A stretch of DNA of 64,000 nt, from NCBI RefSeq assembly GCF_020991125.1, contig NZ_CP087715.1:2445501-2509500 (forward strand), written 5' to 3'. The notes under the pieces were generated by a model that saw nothing but the letters and a program-made list of their open reading frames with translations, was not told the origin of the DNA and did no database searches. Each line of letters begins with the position of its first letter. The first letter of the stretch is position 1. The stretch is from Microbulbifer celer. Lineage in GTDB: Bacteria; Pseudomonadota; Gammaproteobacteria; Pseudomonadales; Cellvibrionaceae. The position numbers and the translations under genes are program-made. Below, one piece after another: positions 53,083 to 63,176 of the stretch.

Positions 53083-55041
53083 CTAGCCACGGGCGCTGAT
53101 CTCCTGCTGTATTTTCGGGAGAATGGATACGTTGGGGGCTGCGGAAGCGGCATCAGGCATCAGCGGCGGATGCCAGCCAATCGGCATCCGGCTGGCGGTT
53201 TCCTCCAGGGGGCGCCCGACCCAATCCGCCAGGACTTCCCTCGCCACCGGCGCAGCCACCCGGCCACCGCCCTCACCGTTTTCCACCAACACTGCGACGG
53301 CTATCTGCGGATCATCCACCGGTGCGAAGGCGATAAACAGCGCGTGGTCCCGGTGGCGCTCTTTCAGCGCCTCGGAGTCGTAGCGCTCGCCCTGGGCGAT
53401 CCCGACAATCTGGGCGGTGCCGGATTTGCCCGCCACCTTGAAGTCCAGATCCTTGCCAGCTCTCTTGCCGGTACCGTGCAGGCTGTAGACAACGGCCTCC
53501 ATCCCCTCGAACACCAGATCCCAGTATTCGGGCTTCGCCTCTACATGGTGCAGCACCTCAGGAGGCTGCTCGATACCGTCCACGGCCATCACCACCTGGG
53601 GCCGGAAATGGGTGCCGCGGTTGGCAATGGTGGCCGTCATTACCGCCAGCTGCAGTGGCGTGGCCAGCACGAAACCTTGCCCCAGCACGGCATTCAGGCT
53701 GTCGCCGGGGAACCAGGGCGCACCGCGCGCGCCGCGTTTCCAGGCCCGGGACGGGAACAGTCCGGCACGCTCGATGGGCAGATCGATGCCGGTTTTGGCA
53801 CCGAGTCCGAAACGAGTGGCTACATCGTGCATACCATCGATGTTCCAGCGTGCGGCCATATCCCAGAAGAACACATCACAACTCTGCGCCAGGCCCTGGA
53901 TGAGGTCTACGTGGTCGCCGTGCCCCCAACGCTTCCAGTCGCGATAGATGCGCGGGTCATTGGGCAGCTTGTAGTGACCGGGATCCTTGATTTCCGTGTC
54001 TTTCTTGATGACTCCGGCCGCCAGGCCGCCGAGCCCCATCATAGGCTTCAGGGTGGATCCGGGCGGATACTGCCCCTGCACGGCGCGGTTGAACAGGGGA
54101 ACATCCAAAGAGTCACTGAGCGCGCGATAGTCCTTGAAGCTGATACCGGTCACAAACAGGTTCGGATCGAAGGATGGCTGACTGACAAAGGCCAACACAC
54201 CACCGGTTTTGACATCAATGGCGACCACCGCGCCACGGTTTTCTCCCAGGGCTTCGGTCGCTACCTGTTGCAGGCGCGCATCCAGTGACAGGGTCAGCTC
54301 CGAACCGGGCTTGGGGTCCTGGCGCTCCAATACCCGCAGTACGCGGCCCCGGGCATTGGTTTCCACATTCTCGTAGCCCACGTCCCCCAGCAGCACATCC
54401 TCATAAGAGGCTTCCAGCCCCACCTTGCCGATACTCTGGGTACCGCTGTAGCGACGTACGTCTTCCTCGGTAAACTTCGCCAGATCCCGATCACTGATCC
54501 GGCCGACGTAGCCCACACTGTGGGCAAATAGTCCCCGCTCGGGGTAATAGCGTACCAGTTCTGCTTCGACCGACACCCCGGGCATATGGAATTCGTTGAC
54601 GCTGATGCGGGCGATCTCGTCCTCTGTCAGGCGATAGCGCAGGGGCACTGGCTGGAAGGGGCGGCGGCGCGGCAGGCGGCGTTTGAATTTTTCCACGTCA
54701 CTGTCGTCGAGGCGCACCAGACGCCCGATCAGTTCGAGCGTGGCATCCAGGTCATGCACCCGTTCGCGCACGATGGAAAGCGTGTAACTGGGGCGGTTGT
54801 CTGCCAGCAGCAGGCCGTTGCGATCGTAGATCAGGCCACGGGTGGGGGGGACCGGACGCACCTGAATGCGGTTCTGGTCGGACTGGGTGCGGTAGTTCTC
54901 GTAATTGACCACCTGCAGGTTGTAGAAGCGCACGACCAGTACCCCGATCAGCACCACAACACCGACAATCGCCACCGCCATGCGGTTGCGAAACAGTCGC
55001 TGTTCCGAGTAAGGGTCTTTGAGGCGCAGATTATCTGACAT
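53083..55041 (-). CDS. mrdA: Penicillin-binding protein 2 (elongasome transpeptidase)
   Basis: A 652-residue class B PBP. There is one membrane anchor at about 20-42 (MAVAIVGVVVLIGVLVVRF), then the pedestal domain (PPTRGLIYDRNGLLLADN) and the transpeptidase domain with SXXK in PPGSTLKPMMGL, SxD in AQSCDVFFWD and KSGT in VAGKSGTAQIV. It cross-links new wall together with RodA, encoded just downstream. A hairpin repeat sits upstream, separating it from rlmH. Confidence 0.95.
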   Translation of the reverse strand: MSDNLRLKDPYSEQRLFRNRMAVAIVGVVVLIGVLVVRFYNLQVVNYENYRTQSDQNRIQVRPVPPTRGLIYDRNGLLLADNRPSYTLSIVRERVHDLDATLELIGRLVRLDDSDVEKFKRRLPRRRPFQPVPLRYRLTEDEIARISVNEFHMPGVSVEAELVRYYPERGLFAHSVGYVGRISDRDLAKFTEEDVRRYSGTQSIGKVGLEASYEDVLLGDVGYENVETNARGRVLRVLERQDPKPGSELTLSLDARLQQVATEALGENRGAVVAIDVKTGGVLAFVSQPSFDPNLFVTGISFKDYRALSDSLDVPLFNRAVQGQYPPGSTLKPMMGLGGLAAGVIKKDTEIKDPGHYKLPNDPRIYRDWKRWGHGDHVDLIQGLAQSCDVFFWDMAARWNIDGMHDVATRFGLGAKTGIDLPIERAGLFPSRAWKRGARGAPWFPGDSLNAVLGQGFVLATPLQLAVMTATIANRGTHFRPQVVMAVDGIEQPPEVLHHVEAKPEYWDLVFEGMEAVVYSLHGTGKRAGKDLDFKVAGKSGTAQIVGIAQGERYDSEALKERHRDHALFIAFAPVDDPQIAVAVLVENGEGGGRVAAPVAREVLADWVGRPLEETASRMPIGWHPPLMPDAASAAPNVSILPKIQQEISARG

Positions 55042-55165
55042 CGATTCGTTCAGTTATCAGGGTGCAGGTGTGGCGCTGAATTTGACCACGGAGTGTACAC
55101 AAAAGGTCCCTTTAATGGGTAATGTGGTCACTATTTGTGGATCGGCTGCTTCACCGGTCCGAGGC

Positions 55166-55282
55166 GGCACCGCTACCGGGTGCTGCCTTGTGAGACACGC
55201 CGTAAACCCATCCTTGGGGGCTCGGCTGCGGCCGTCCTGGCCGCAGACGGTCTCACAAAGCAGCACCCGGCATCGGCACCTT
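55166..55282. repeat. Long hairpin repeat, copy B (inverted relative to A and C)
   Basis: Arms at 55176-55196 and 55250-55270 pair at 20 of 21 positions (core CCGGGTGCTG, then CTTTGTGAGAC or CCTTGTGAGAC). Read on the minus strand it has the same AGCCCCCA and TGGGTTTACGGCGTGTCTCAC segments as copies A and C. An inner stem GGCTGCGGCC/GGCCGCAG replaces the CTTCYGCGAG stem of the others. It fills most of the 295-bp rlmH-mrdA gap. Confidence 0.88.
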
Positions 55283-55336
55283 CACAGCCATTGCAGTCCA
55301 ATTAATTCATTCAGAGGTCATCAACCAAAGAGAGAA

Positions 55337-55813
55337 TCACTTGTGATACGGATGCCCCGCCAGCAGGGTCCAGGCGCGGTAGAGCTGTTCGGCCAGCAGC
55401 ACTCTGACCAGCGGGTGCGGCATGGTCAGGGCGGACAGGGACCATTTCTGGTTGGCCCGCGCCACACACGCCGGTGACAGGCCATCGGGGCCGCCGATCA
55501 GCAGGCACACGTTGTCGCCGGACATCTGCCAGCCCGAGAGCTCCCGGGAGAGCTGCTCGGTACTCCAGGCTTTGCCCTTTACTTCCAATGCGACCACATG
55601 GTCTCTGGGGTTGATGGCGGCGAGCATGGCCTCGCCCTCTTTCTGGCGGGCTTTCTCTACCAGTGCGGCGGAATTTTTCTGGCCACGATTGCCGAGGGGA
55701 ATCTCGACGATTTCCAGGGTCAGTTCACGGGGCAGGCGCTTGGCGTACTCGCTGTAGCCTTCCTGCACCCAGCCCGGCATTTTGCCACCGGCGGCGATGA
55801 TTCGGATTTTCAT
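55337..55813 (-). CDS. rlmH: 23S rRNA pseudouridine(1915)-N3-methyltransferase
   Basis: A 158-residue SPOUT methyltransferase, normal length. [10 protein letters not shown] and the C-terminal [24 protein letters not shown] form the knotted SAM site and are diagnostic. It methylates pseudouridine 1915 in helix 69 on the 70S ribosome. It follows rsfS by 11 bp, the conserved rsfS-rlmH pair. Confidence 0.97.
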   Translation of the reverse strand: MKIRIIAAGGKMPGWVQEGYSEYAKRLPRELTLEIVEIPLGNRGQKNSAALVEKARQKEGEAMLAAINPRDHVVALEVKGKAWSTEQLSRELSGWQMSGDNVCLLIGGPDGLSPACVARANQKWSLSALTMPHPLVRVLLAEQLYRAWTLLAGHPYHK

Positions 55814-55824
55814 CGGGCGTGCGG

Positions 55825-56187
55825 TCAGTCCTGGTGGGGATCGCTGCCATCACCGCCATCGCGGGAGTTGGGCATCATCGACCAGAGTTTTTCCAGGTCG
55901 TAGAAGCTGCGGGTTTCCGCCTGCATGACGTGAATCACGACATCGCCATAGTCCACCAGTACCCATTCGCCCTGCTCCATGCCTTCCACGCCAATCGCGC
56001 GGACGCCGGCTTCCTTGACGTCTTCAACGACGTTGTTGGCGAGGGATTTCACCTGCCGGGTGGAGGTACCGGTACAGATGATGAGGGTATCCATCACGTC
56101 GCTGAGTTCGGAGACATCGAGGGCGACAATGTCTTTCCCTTTGAGGTCTTCCAGTGCATTTACGGCAATTTTCTTGATATCAGTCAT
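55825..56187 (-). CDS. rsfS: Ribosomal silencing factor RsfS
   Basis: A 120-residue protein of the RsfS/Iojap family: [48 protein letters not shown] and FYDLEKLW are family landmarks. It binds uL14 and blocks subunit joining in slow growth. It lies 32 bp after nadD in the nadD-rsfS-rlmH order. Confidence 0.96.
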   Translation of the reverse strand: MTDIKKIAVNALEDLKGKDIVALDVSELSDVMDTLIICTGTSTRQVKSLANNVVEDVKEAGVRAIGVEGMEQGEWVLVDYGDVVIHVMQAETRSFYDLEKLWSMMPNSRDGGDGSDPHQD

Positions 56188-56219
56188 AACACCAACTGGT
56201 TTCTGTTCATGGTAATTTT

Positions 56220-56867
56220 CTACAGTTGCTCGCGGCGCTGGTAGAGCCTGTGAGCCTGGATGTATTCATACACCCGCTCGGGCAGCAGGTACTGCGCGGA
56301 GCGGCCACTGCGTATAAGTTTGCGCACGCCGGTGGCGGAGATGGGGAGCAGGGTCTGCTCCCGCAACAGTATCCGCCCGGCGGCTTCGCTGCGCAGGTGT
56401 TCGGGCTCGCCGCGGTGCTGGGCGAGCAGCTCTGCCACTTCGCCCCCCTGCGGGATCTGCCAGCCGGGCCGGGTGACAACGATCAGGTGGGCGAGCTCGG
56501 TGAGCTTTTCCCATCGGTGCCAGGCGGGCAGCCCGAGCAGGGAGTCCAGTCCCATGCAGAAACTGAGGGAGACGTTATTCCCCAGTTCCTGCCGCAATTC
56601 TTCGAGGGTGTCTACGGTGTAGGTGGGCCCTTCCCGGTTCAGTTCGCGCTCGTCCAGCTGCAGCTGCGGGCAGTTTTCCACCGCCAGTGCCACCATGTCG
56701 CGTCGCGCTTGGGCAGAGGCACCCGGCTCTGCCCGATGAGCTGGCTGGCGCGACGGCAGCAGGCGCATTTCGTCCAGTTCGAGCAGCTCTTTCAGTTCCA
56801 GCGCCATACGCAGATGGCCGAAGTGCACCGGATTGAAGGTGCCGCCAAACAGCGCGATGGTTTTCAT
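56220..56867 (-). CDS. nadD: Nicotinate-nucleotide adenylyltransferase
   Basis: A 215-residue nucleotidyltransferase of NAD synthesis. [16 protein letters not shown] is the nucleotide-binding motif and [13 protein letters not shown] corresponds to the usual ISSTxxR motif with Ala for Ser. ATG 56867 overlaps the proA stop by 4 bp (ATGA), giving translational coupling. An upstream in-frame start at 56900 would add a basic extension and is less likely. Confidence 0.95.
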   Translation of the reverse strand: MKTIALFGGTFNPVHFGHLRMALELKELLELDEMRLLPSRQPAHRAEPGASAQARRDMVALAVENCPQLQLDERELNREGPTYTVDTLEELRQELGNNVSLSFCMGLDSLLGLPAWHRWEKLTELAHLIVVTRPGWQIPQGGEVAELLAQHRGEPEHLRSEAAGRILLREQTLLPISATGVRKLIRSGRSAQYLLPERVYEYIQAHRLYQRREQL

Positions 56868-58153
56868 TCCCGAATCTGTCCGTCGCCGAACACGATCCAC
56901 TTCTGCGAGGTCAGCCCTTCCAGGCCCACCGGGCCGCGGGCGTGGATTTTATCGGTACTGATACCGATTTCCGCCCCCAAGCCGTATTCAAAGCCGTCAG
57001 CAAAGCGGGTGGAGGCGTTGACCATGACCGAGCTGGAGTCCACTTCGGCCAGGAAACGCCGCGCGCGGGTGTAATCCTCGGTAACGATGGATTCGGTATG
57101 ACCGGAGCTGTACTGCGCGATGTGGTCCATGGCGGCGTCCATGTCGGCGACGATGCGGATCGACAATACCGGGGCCAGATATTCGGTGACCCAGTCTTCG
57201 TCGCTGGCCGGCTGTGCGTCGGGGACGATGGCGCGGGTCTTTTCACAGCCGCGCAGCTCTACCCCCTTTTCACTGTAGGCCGCTGCCAGCCGCGGCAACA
57301 CTTCGTTGGCGATCCCTTCCGCCACCAGCAGGGTTTCCATGGCGTTGCATACGCCATAGCGATGGGTTTTGGCGTTGAGGGCGATATTGAAGGCTTTTTC
57401 GCGGTCGGCACGGTCGTCGATATAGACATGACAGATACCGTCCAGGTGCTTGATCACGGGCACGCGGGCGTCGTTGCTGATGCGTTCGATCAGGCCTTTG
57501 CCACCGCGAGGGACGATGACGTCGACATATTCAGACATGGTGATCATGGCGCCCACAGCGGCGCGGTCGGTGGTCTCGACCACCTGCACTGCGGCTTCCG
57601 GCAAGCCTGCCTGTTTGAGTCCGGCGGTGATGCAGGCGGCGATGGCCCCATTGGAGTGCAGCGCTTCTTTGCCACCGCGCAGGATGGTGGCGTTGCCGGA
57701 TTTCAGGCACAGGCTGGCGGCGTCGATGGTAACGTTGGGGCGGGACTCGTAAATGATCCCGATGACGCCCAGGGGCACACGCATTTTACCCAGCTGGATA
57801 CCGCTGGGGCGGTATTTCAGGTCGGAAATCTCACCCACCGGATCCGGCAGGTCGGCGACCTGGTTGAGACCTTCGATCATGCCATCAATACGCGCATCGG
57901 TGAGTTCCAGGCGGTCCAGCAGTGCCGCATCGAGGCCGCTGTCGCGGCCATGCTGCATGTCCTTGGCGTTGGCCGCCGCCAGCTGTGGTCGCTGACGGTC
58001 CAGCTCATTGGCTATGGCGTTGAGGGCAGCGTTTTTGGTGCCGGTATCAGCGCGGGCCATCAGGCGGGCGGCGGCGCGGGCGGCGCGGCCCATGGCCTGC
58101 ATACGGGCTCTGGTGGAATCCTGTTGCTGCTCGGTGGCGCTGACTGTGTTCAC
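56864..58153 (-). CDS. proA: Glutamate-5-semialdehyde dehydrogenase (gamma-glutamyl phosphate reductase)
   Basis: A 429-residue enzyme of proline synthesis that reduces gamma-glutamyl phosphate with [48 protein letters not shown] and [13 protein letters not shown], with the catalytic Cys, are family motifs. GTG 58153 has GGAGA six nt upstream and gives the normal length; the GTG at 58183 would add ten residues without a better ribosome site. It overlaps nadD by 4 bp. Confidence 0.95.
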   Translation of the reverse strand: MNTVSATEQQQDSTRARMQAMGRAARAAARLMARADTGTKNAALNAIANELDRQRPQLAAANAKDMQHGRDSGLDAALLDRLELTDARIDGMIEGLNQVADLPDPVGEISDLKYRPSGIQLGKMRVPLGVIGIIYESRPNVTIDAASLCLKSGNATILRGGKEALHSNGAIAACITAGLKQAGLPEAAVQVVETTDRAAVGAMITMSEYVDVIVPRGGKGLIERISNDARVPVIKHLDGICHVYIDDRADREKAFNIALNAKTHRYGVCNAMETLLVAEGIANEVLPRLAAAYSEKGVELRGCEKTRAIVPDAQPASDEDWVTEYLAPVLSIRIVADMDAAMDHIAQYSSGHTESIVTEDYTRARRFLAEVDSSSVMVNASTRFADGFEYGLGAEIGISTDKIHARGPVGLEGLTSQKWIVFGDGQIRE

Positions 58154-58285
58154 TGCTGGTCTCCATGCATGTCGGACTTGCACGGCGGGCGACCATCCGC
58201 ACCCGCCGGGTTTCCAGTACCGGCGAAACTGCCAGCTTCGCCCGGCTCCGGTAAAAAGGCCGCGCAGTATACCGTAAGCGAACGC

Positions 58286-60991
58286 TTATCGCGCGCGGCC
58301 TGCCAGTTTCTGGTGCAGGTAGGCGATTCCCAGCAGTGCCAGGCCCATGCCCATGAAGGAGGCAACCCGCAACAGCCCTTCCAGACCAGACATATCCACC
58401 AGGAACAGTTTGACGATCACCAGCGCGAGCACCGCCATGCCGGCCTGATAGCAGCTGCGCCACCCGCGCCAGCTGCCGATCAGGATTGACCCCACGGCCA
58501 TCAACAACCACACCGCAGAATAGGTGTAGAGCTCTCCGGTCTCGGCCGGGGTATCCAGGCGGATATTACCCTGCCACAGGTGGCGCACCTCCAGAGAGAT
58601 CCAGATAAATGCCGCGGCAGCCGCGACCCCAGCCGCCCATTTGCGCACCTGGGGCAGGTAGTAGCGGCTGGCGAGCCAGGCCAGCAGCGCCGGCCCGGCA
58701 AACGCGGGCAGCAACAGGTTGAACAGCGGCCGGCCGCTTACTGACTCCCAGGCCCAGGGCTCGCTGGTGGCGGTAGCCAGTAGAATCCACAGATAGTTGA
58801 TCACGGCGGCCAGCATCAACAGGCGACCGTAACCATCGTACCAGGCAGTGAATTGATCGCTGACCAGGCTCTTGCGGTAATACACCAGCCCCAGCCCGGC
58901 AAACAGCCACATATTCACCACCGCCTCGGTAAAGGTGTATTCCGCGGCAAAAGTATTGCCACCGTAGAGCCAGTAGCGAGTTTCCGCCCACAGTGCGAGC
59001 ACAAACAGGTGCAGCGCTGCGGCCTCGGCCCAGCGCGCCAGTGGCACGAATCCGGGCACCAGCATCCGCGCCGCCAGCCAGGCGCACACGGCGGAACCGC
59101 CGTAGGTCCAGAGCGACCAGTGGCTGCCCTCGGGATAAGACAACAACCAGGGGTTGAGCGTCAGCCGCATCACCACCAGCAACAGCACACCCTTGAGCAG
59201 CCACCCCAGGGCGGGCACGTCAAACCGGCGGATCAGCCACGCCAACGAGACCGCCTGCAGCGCCAGTGCCAGAGTCAGGCTGGCCTGCTGCAACCACAGG
59301 CAGACCGCCAGGCTGTAGCCGAAATGACCCGCCGCAAACAGCCACAGCACCATCGATTTGGGCCACCCTTTGCCCGCTCCACGGCTGCCCAGATACACAA
59401 ACACCGCCCCCATGATGGCCGCGTACAGACACCACCAGTAGAGCGACAGGTAATCCCCGGCCAGCAGATATCCGGTAAGCAGAGCCAGCACCGGCGCCAT
59501 TACCGCGAGCGAGGCCCACCAGTAGCGCGCCACACCGCGGCGGAAGTTATGCAGGGACAGCACAGCGAACACGACCGCGGTAACGCCCAGCCACAGCAGG
59601 AACGGCCCCTGCTCCGACGCCGCGAATGGCGAAAGCCGGTACTCACCGCTGACCGGGTCCAATCGTGAGATGCCCCAGGCCACACACTGCCCCAGCCACA
59701 GCGCCCAGGCGGCGATGGCCAGCCCTGCCCGCTGGCGCGCGCCGATCAATACCACCAGTGCCAGTGGCGTCCATGTCAGCAATGCCAGGGACGAGAAACT
59801 TCCTCCCAGGAGAGAGCCTTCAGCCAATAGAGAGCCTTCAGCCGGGATGGAGCCTTCAGCCAGCAAAGAGCCCTCAGCCGACGATAAAAGGCCTTCGCGC
59901 AGAATCGACAGACACTGTGCCGCCACCAGCACCAGCAGGCTCGGCAGTATCAGCGGCTCAATGTGCTTTGTCGCCGCAGATCTGCCGCGCAACAGCCAGT
60001 CACCCGGCACCACCGTCAGCGCCAGATACCCAAGAATGGCCAGATAGGGCCCGCGCCAGCCATCGGCCTGATCTCCGGTGAGGGAAATCAGCCACCACAG
60101 CAGCGCGCCCGCGAGCCACCCCAGCCACAACCAGGCGCGATAGACATGACGTAGCAACAGCAGAACCGAAACAGTGATGATGAGCGCGTAGGCCATCGCG
60201 GCCAGCACGTTTCCCTGACCGCTGGAGACCAGTATCGGCACCGAGTAAGCGCCGAGCATGCCAATGGCCGCCAGCACCGGACCGTGCAATCGCGCCAGCC
60301 ACAGGGTGATCAGTGCGACCACCGCCAGCAGGCCGAACGCAAAACCCGGGGAAATCAGCTGATACAGGTGTACCGCGGAGAGCACCGCGGCAAAAGCGGT
60401 GATGGCGCCGCCTCCGGCGAGAGCGGCAAAGACAGGATGGGGCTCGCCGGTCTTGCGGCGCAGATACTCGGCACTCAGATAAAGCGCCAACGCGGTGAGC
60501 AGCCCCATCGCTACCCGAGTCTTCGGCCCCAGCAATCCCTGCTCGATACCGTAGCGGGCGAGAAAGATACCGGCCAGTGCGACACAGCCACCGCCGAGCC
60601 AAACCATCCAGTGCTGCTGCAGACGGGACCAGAACCCGGCGAGCACGGGTGAGGATGTCCCCGACTCCGTCGGCCAGACCTGCCCCTCCGGGAGATGTGC
60701 CGCAGATGGCTTCGCGTTTTCCGGCGCGGGCTTTTTCGGAGATGGAGATGGGGCGGACACGGCAGCCGGCACATTGGCCTTGTCTTCGGCATCCGTCAGA
60801 TCCAACGGGGGCAGCGGAACCTCGTCGGAACATGGGCAGGCAGGTGTCGCGGGCTGAGCAACCAGCTCGCTGCGCAGCCGGCGGACCTCGGCACGCAGCT
60901 TGCGCACCTCGAAGTACGACACGATGCCCAGCACCGCACCGGCCACAATGCCGAAAATGATCAGTAATCCAAACAGTGCAACGCCGTCCAT
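58286..60991 (-). CDS. DUF2339 large integral membrane protein
   Basis: A 901-residue inner-membrane protein with more than twenty hydrophobic segments, typical of DUF2339. After the first membrane helix comes a short coiled coil (YFEVRKLRAEVRRLRSEL), then a Pro/Ala-rich cytoplasmic linker (about 45-115), then WLGGGCVALAGIFLARYGIEQGLLGP, the conserved family entry. Function is unknown; members are thought to act in envelope processes. An 18-bp minisatellite encodes four AEGS-type hexapeptides near residues 370-395, in a loop between helices. It ends 132 bp before proA on the same strand. Confidence 0.85.
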   Translation of the reverse strand: MDGVALFGLLIIFGIVAGAVLGIVSYFEVRKLRAEVRRLRSELVAQPATPACPCSDEVPLPPLDLTDAEDKANVPAAVSAPSPSPKKPAPENAKPSAAHLPEGQVWPTESGTSSPVLAGFWSRLQQHWMVWLGGGCVALAGIFLARYGIEQGLLGPKTRVAMGLLTALALYLSAEYLRRKTGEPHPVFAALAGGGAITAFAAVLSAVHLYQLISPGFAFGLLAVVALITLWLARLHGPVLAAIGMLGAYSVPILVSSGQGNVLAAMAYALIITVSVLLLLRHVYRAWLWLGWLAGALLWWLISLTGDQADGWRGPYLAILGYLALTVVPGDWLLRGRSAATKHIEPLILPSLLVLVAAQCLSILREGLLSSAEGSLLAEGSIPAEGSLLAEGSLLGGSFSSLALLTWTPLALVVLIGARQRAGLAIAAWALWLGQCVAWGISRLDPVSGEYRLSPFAASEQGPFLLWLGVTAVVFAVLSLHNFRRGVARYWWASLAVMAPVLALLTGYLLAGDYLSLYWWCLYAAIMGAVFVYLGSRGAGKGWPKSMVLWLFAAGHFGYSLAVCLWLQQASLTLALALQAVSLAWLIRRFDVPALGWLLKGVLLLVVMRLTLNPWLLSYPEGSHWSLWTYGGSAVCAWLAARMLVPGFVPLARWAEAAALHLFVLALWAETRYWLYGGNTFAAEYTFTEAVVNMWLFAGLGLVYYRKSLVSDQFTAWYDGYGRLLMLAAVINYLWILLATATSEPWAWESVSGRPLFNLLLPAFAGPALLAWLASRYYLPQVRKWAAGVAAAAAFIWISLEVRHLWQGNIRLDTPAETGELYTYSAVWLLMAVGSILIGSWRGWRSCYQAGMAVLALVIVKLFLVDMSGLEGLLRVASFMGMGLALLGIAYLHQKLAGRAR
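59808..59879. repeat. 18-bp minisatellite inside the DUF2339 gene
   Basis: GAGCCTTCAGCC starts at 59814, 59832 and 59850, and a one-base variant at 59868: four 18-bp units in frame, encoding AEGSLL-like hexapeptides (AEGSLL, AEGSIP, AEGSLL, AEGSLL). Unit number can change without a frameshift. Confidence 0.9.
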
Positions 60992-61038
60992 GTGTCCTCG
61001 GTAGCTCTTATCTTGTAATCGTTTTATTTACTGCGGTT

Positions 61039-61617
61039 TTATTCCTGGGACCAACGGTCGAGGTTGACGGCAATACTTGCCAGTCGCTCCAGCGGGTCGT
61101 GGCTCGCCAGTAGCTCCACCCGCGTGGCATCTTCCAGTGGCAGCAATTGCGCCAGCTGCCAGGAGAGCGCCTCGGCGGTTTCTACCGGGGGCAGCTTCAG
61201 GGCCAGCATGCCAGCGTGCTCCTTGAGTTCATTCAGCACCGCCAGCAGACCGTCGCAGCTTTCCGGTACCGGATGGGTTTCCTCCTCCGGCAACCATTCC
61301 ACTTCTGCCATCAGCAGGCCGTCGTCTTCCGGGAAAGTCTCGAGCACGCGAAAGCGGGACTCGCCGGACACTTCGATATGCAGCAGCCCCTCTTCCCCCT
61401 GGCTCCAGTCGACGATGCGAACATAAAGCCCCAGGGGCCAGACCTCGGCCGTGCTCCCCACCTCCCGGCCGCTGCGGATCAGCGCCACACCAAACCCGGT
61501 ATCGGTCTTCATACAGTCGGTCACCAGCCGCAGATAGCGCTGCTCAAATATACGCAGCGGCAGCGTGACGCCCGGAAACAATGCCATGCTGAGAGGAAAA
61601 AGAGGAATCAACGACAC
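61039..61617 (-). CDS. LON peptidase substrate-binding domain protein
   Basis: A 192-residue protein consisting only of the Lon N-terminal (substrate-recognition) domain: IPLFPLSMALFPGVTLPLRIFEQRYLRLV, FGVALIRSGREVG and a C-terminal helical part with LLPLEDATRVELLASHDPLERL. There is no AAA+ or protease domain. GTG 61617 puts the conserved IPLFPLS at the N-terminus and has GGGG 8 nt upstream; a longer reading to 61836 would overlap the divergent metallopeptidase gene and adds low-quality sequence. Function is unknown. Confidence 0.85.
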   Translation of the reverse strand: MSLIPLFPLSMALFPGVTLPLRIFEQRYLRLVTDCMKTDTGFGVALIRSGREVGSTAEVWPLGLYVRIVDWSQGEEGLLHIEVSGESRFRVLETFPEDDGLLMAEVEWLPEEETHPVPESCDGLLAVLNELKEHAGMLALKLPPVETAEALSWQLAQLLPLEDATRVELLASHDPLERLASIAVNLDRWSQE

Positions 61618-61821
61618 AACAAACACCCCAACCCGTTCTGACCAGCGACAAAGATACCACCCCAACCACCGACACGAGGATAACGTTAAACCTGAACCCC
61701 TGATTTCATGACGGATCCAGGTCACAAACAAAACAAAAAATTGCGCCAGCTGATCTAGACTCAATTCAATGATGGTGATGAGTGATACCGGGTCAGCGGC
61801 CCGTGAACAAGAGGTATCCCT

Positions 61822-62733
61822 ATGCGTTGGCGCCAAGGTCGCAAGAGTTCCAATGTTGAAGACCGACGCGGCGAATCTGCGCCGCGGGGCGCCGGCGGTG
61901 GTGACGGACTGGGCAACCTGCTGGCCCTCGCCCCCTTTTTACTGCGCAGCAAGTTCGGCTGGCTGATCTTGCTGGCGATGGCCGCGTTCTACTTTTTTGG
62001 CGGCGACCTGTTCTCGGGCAACACCAATACCGAACCTCCGAGCCTCGGCCCGGACAGCCAGACACAGACACCCGGCCAACCGGCCCCCAGCGATGAGGTG
62101 GCGGAATTCGTGTCGGTGGTGCTTGCGGACACAGAGGATACCTGGGACAAACTGTTCCAGCAGGCGGGCTCCCAGTACCCGCCCCCCAAGCTGGTGCTGT
62201 ACAACAATGCCGTGCGCTCAGCCTGTGGCCTCAGTTCTGCCGCAGTGGGCCCGTTTTATTGCCCCGGAGACGCCAAGGTCTATCTGGATCTGAGCTTTCT
62301 GAACGAATTGAAACAGCTCGGCGCCCCCGGCGACTTCGCCTTTGCCTACGTGATTGCCCACGAAGTGGGGCACCATGTGCAGAACCTGATGGGGACCTCG
62401 GAGAAAGTGCAGCAGGCGCGGATGCGCGCGGACAAGGTCACCGCCAACCGGCTTTCGGTAATGCTCGAACTTCAGGCAGATTGTTTCGCCGGGGTGTGGG
62501 CGTTCTACGCCAACCGCGATCGCGGCATGCTGGAACCCGGTGATGTAGACGAGGGCCTGCGCGCCGCTGCCGCAGTGGGCGACGATCACCTGCAGAGGCG
62601 TGCCGGCCGCACGGTAAGCCCGGATGCCTTTACGCACGGCAGCGCGGAACAGCGCGCCTACTGGTTCAAACAGGGTTTTACCACCGGCGATGTGAACAAG
62701 TGCAATACCTTTGCTGCGCTGTCCGGTCAGTAA
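61822..62733 (+). CDS. Neutral zinc metallopeptidase, YpfJ family
   Basis: A 303-residue membrane-anchored putative metallopeptidase. MRWRQGRKSSNVEDRRG is the conserved N-terminus of the family; one membrane helix lies at about 52-68 (FGWLILLAMAAFYFFGG). The Zn motif is HEVGHHVQNLMG at about 184, and ELQADCFAGVWA about 30 residues later carries the third ligand Glu. GAGG at 61811-61814 lies 7 nt upstream of the ATG. Physiological substrate is unknown. Confidence 0.92.
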   Translation: MRWRQGRKSSNVEDRRGESAPRGAGGGDGLGNLLALAPFLLRSKFGWLILLAMAAFYFFGGDLFSGNTNTEPPSLGPDSQTQTPGQPAPSDEVAEFVSVVLADTEDTWDKLFQQAGSQYPPPKLVLYNNAVRSACGLSSAAVGPFYCPGDAKVYLDLSFLNELKQLGAPGDFAFAYVIAHEVGHHVQNLMGTSEKVQQARMRADKVTANRLSVMLELQADCFAGVWAFYANRDRGMLEPGDVDEGLRAAAAVGDDHLQRRAGRTVSPDAFTHGSAEQRAYWFKQGFTTGDVNKCNTFAALSGQ

Positions 62734-62845
62734 CCATCATCCATCTCGGTCTTTCGTTTCCGCGCAGGCGCAGCTAAGCTTGCGCGCTCAAGCGGACGAG
62801 AATTCGAAGTAACCGCTCCATCCAACTAGTCTCAGGGAGATTCCC

Positions 62846-63127
62846 GTGCCAAAAGCTACAGCCCGCCACATCCTGGTAGAAAGTGAAACCCAGTGTGAAG
62901 ATCTGAAAAAACAGATCGAAGAAGGTGCCGATTTCGGCAAAATTGCCCAGCAGTATTCCAAGTGCCCTTCCGGCCGCAGCGGCGGTGACCTGGGAGAGTT
63001 CAGCCAGGGGCAGATGGTCCCGGAGTTCGACAAGGTGGTATTTAATGAAGAGCTGAACAAGGTCCACGGTCCGGTGAAGACCCAGTTCGGCTACCACCTG
63101 CTGGAAGTGACCAGTCGCAGCGACTGA
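62846..63127 (+). CDS. ppiC: Peptidyl-prolyl cis-trans isomerase C (parvulin)
   Basis: A 93-residue single-domain parvulin without signal peptide, so cytoplasmic. ATARHILVES carries the first active-site His, YSKCPSGRSGGDLGEF the conserved core, and TQFGYHLLEVTSR the terminal His. GTG 62846 has AGGGAGA 5 nt upstream. It accelerates prolyl isomerisation in folding proteins. Its terminator has been split by a mobile element. Confidence 0.95.
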   Translation: MPKATARHILVESETQCEDLKKQIEEGADFGKIAQQYSKCPSGRSGGDLGEFSQGQMVPEFDKVVFNEELNKVHGPVKTQFGYHLLEVTSRSD

Positions 63128-63176
63128 TTGCGCTTGATCGCCTTTCTTTGCCCATAAAAAAACCGCGCCACGGTGC

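Noticed and set aside
56942-58489. Rightward 515-codon frame opposite proA
   Set aside because: It is antisense to proA, which has full family motifs and operon coupling with nadD.
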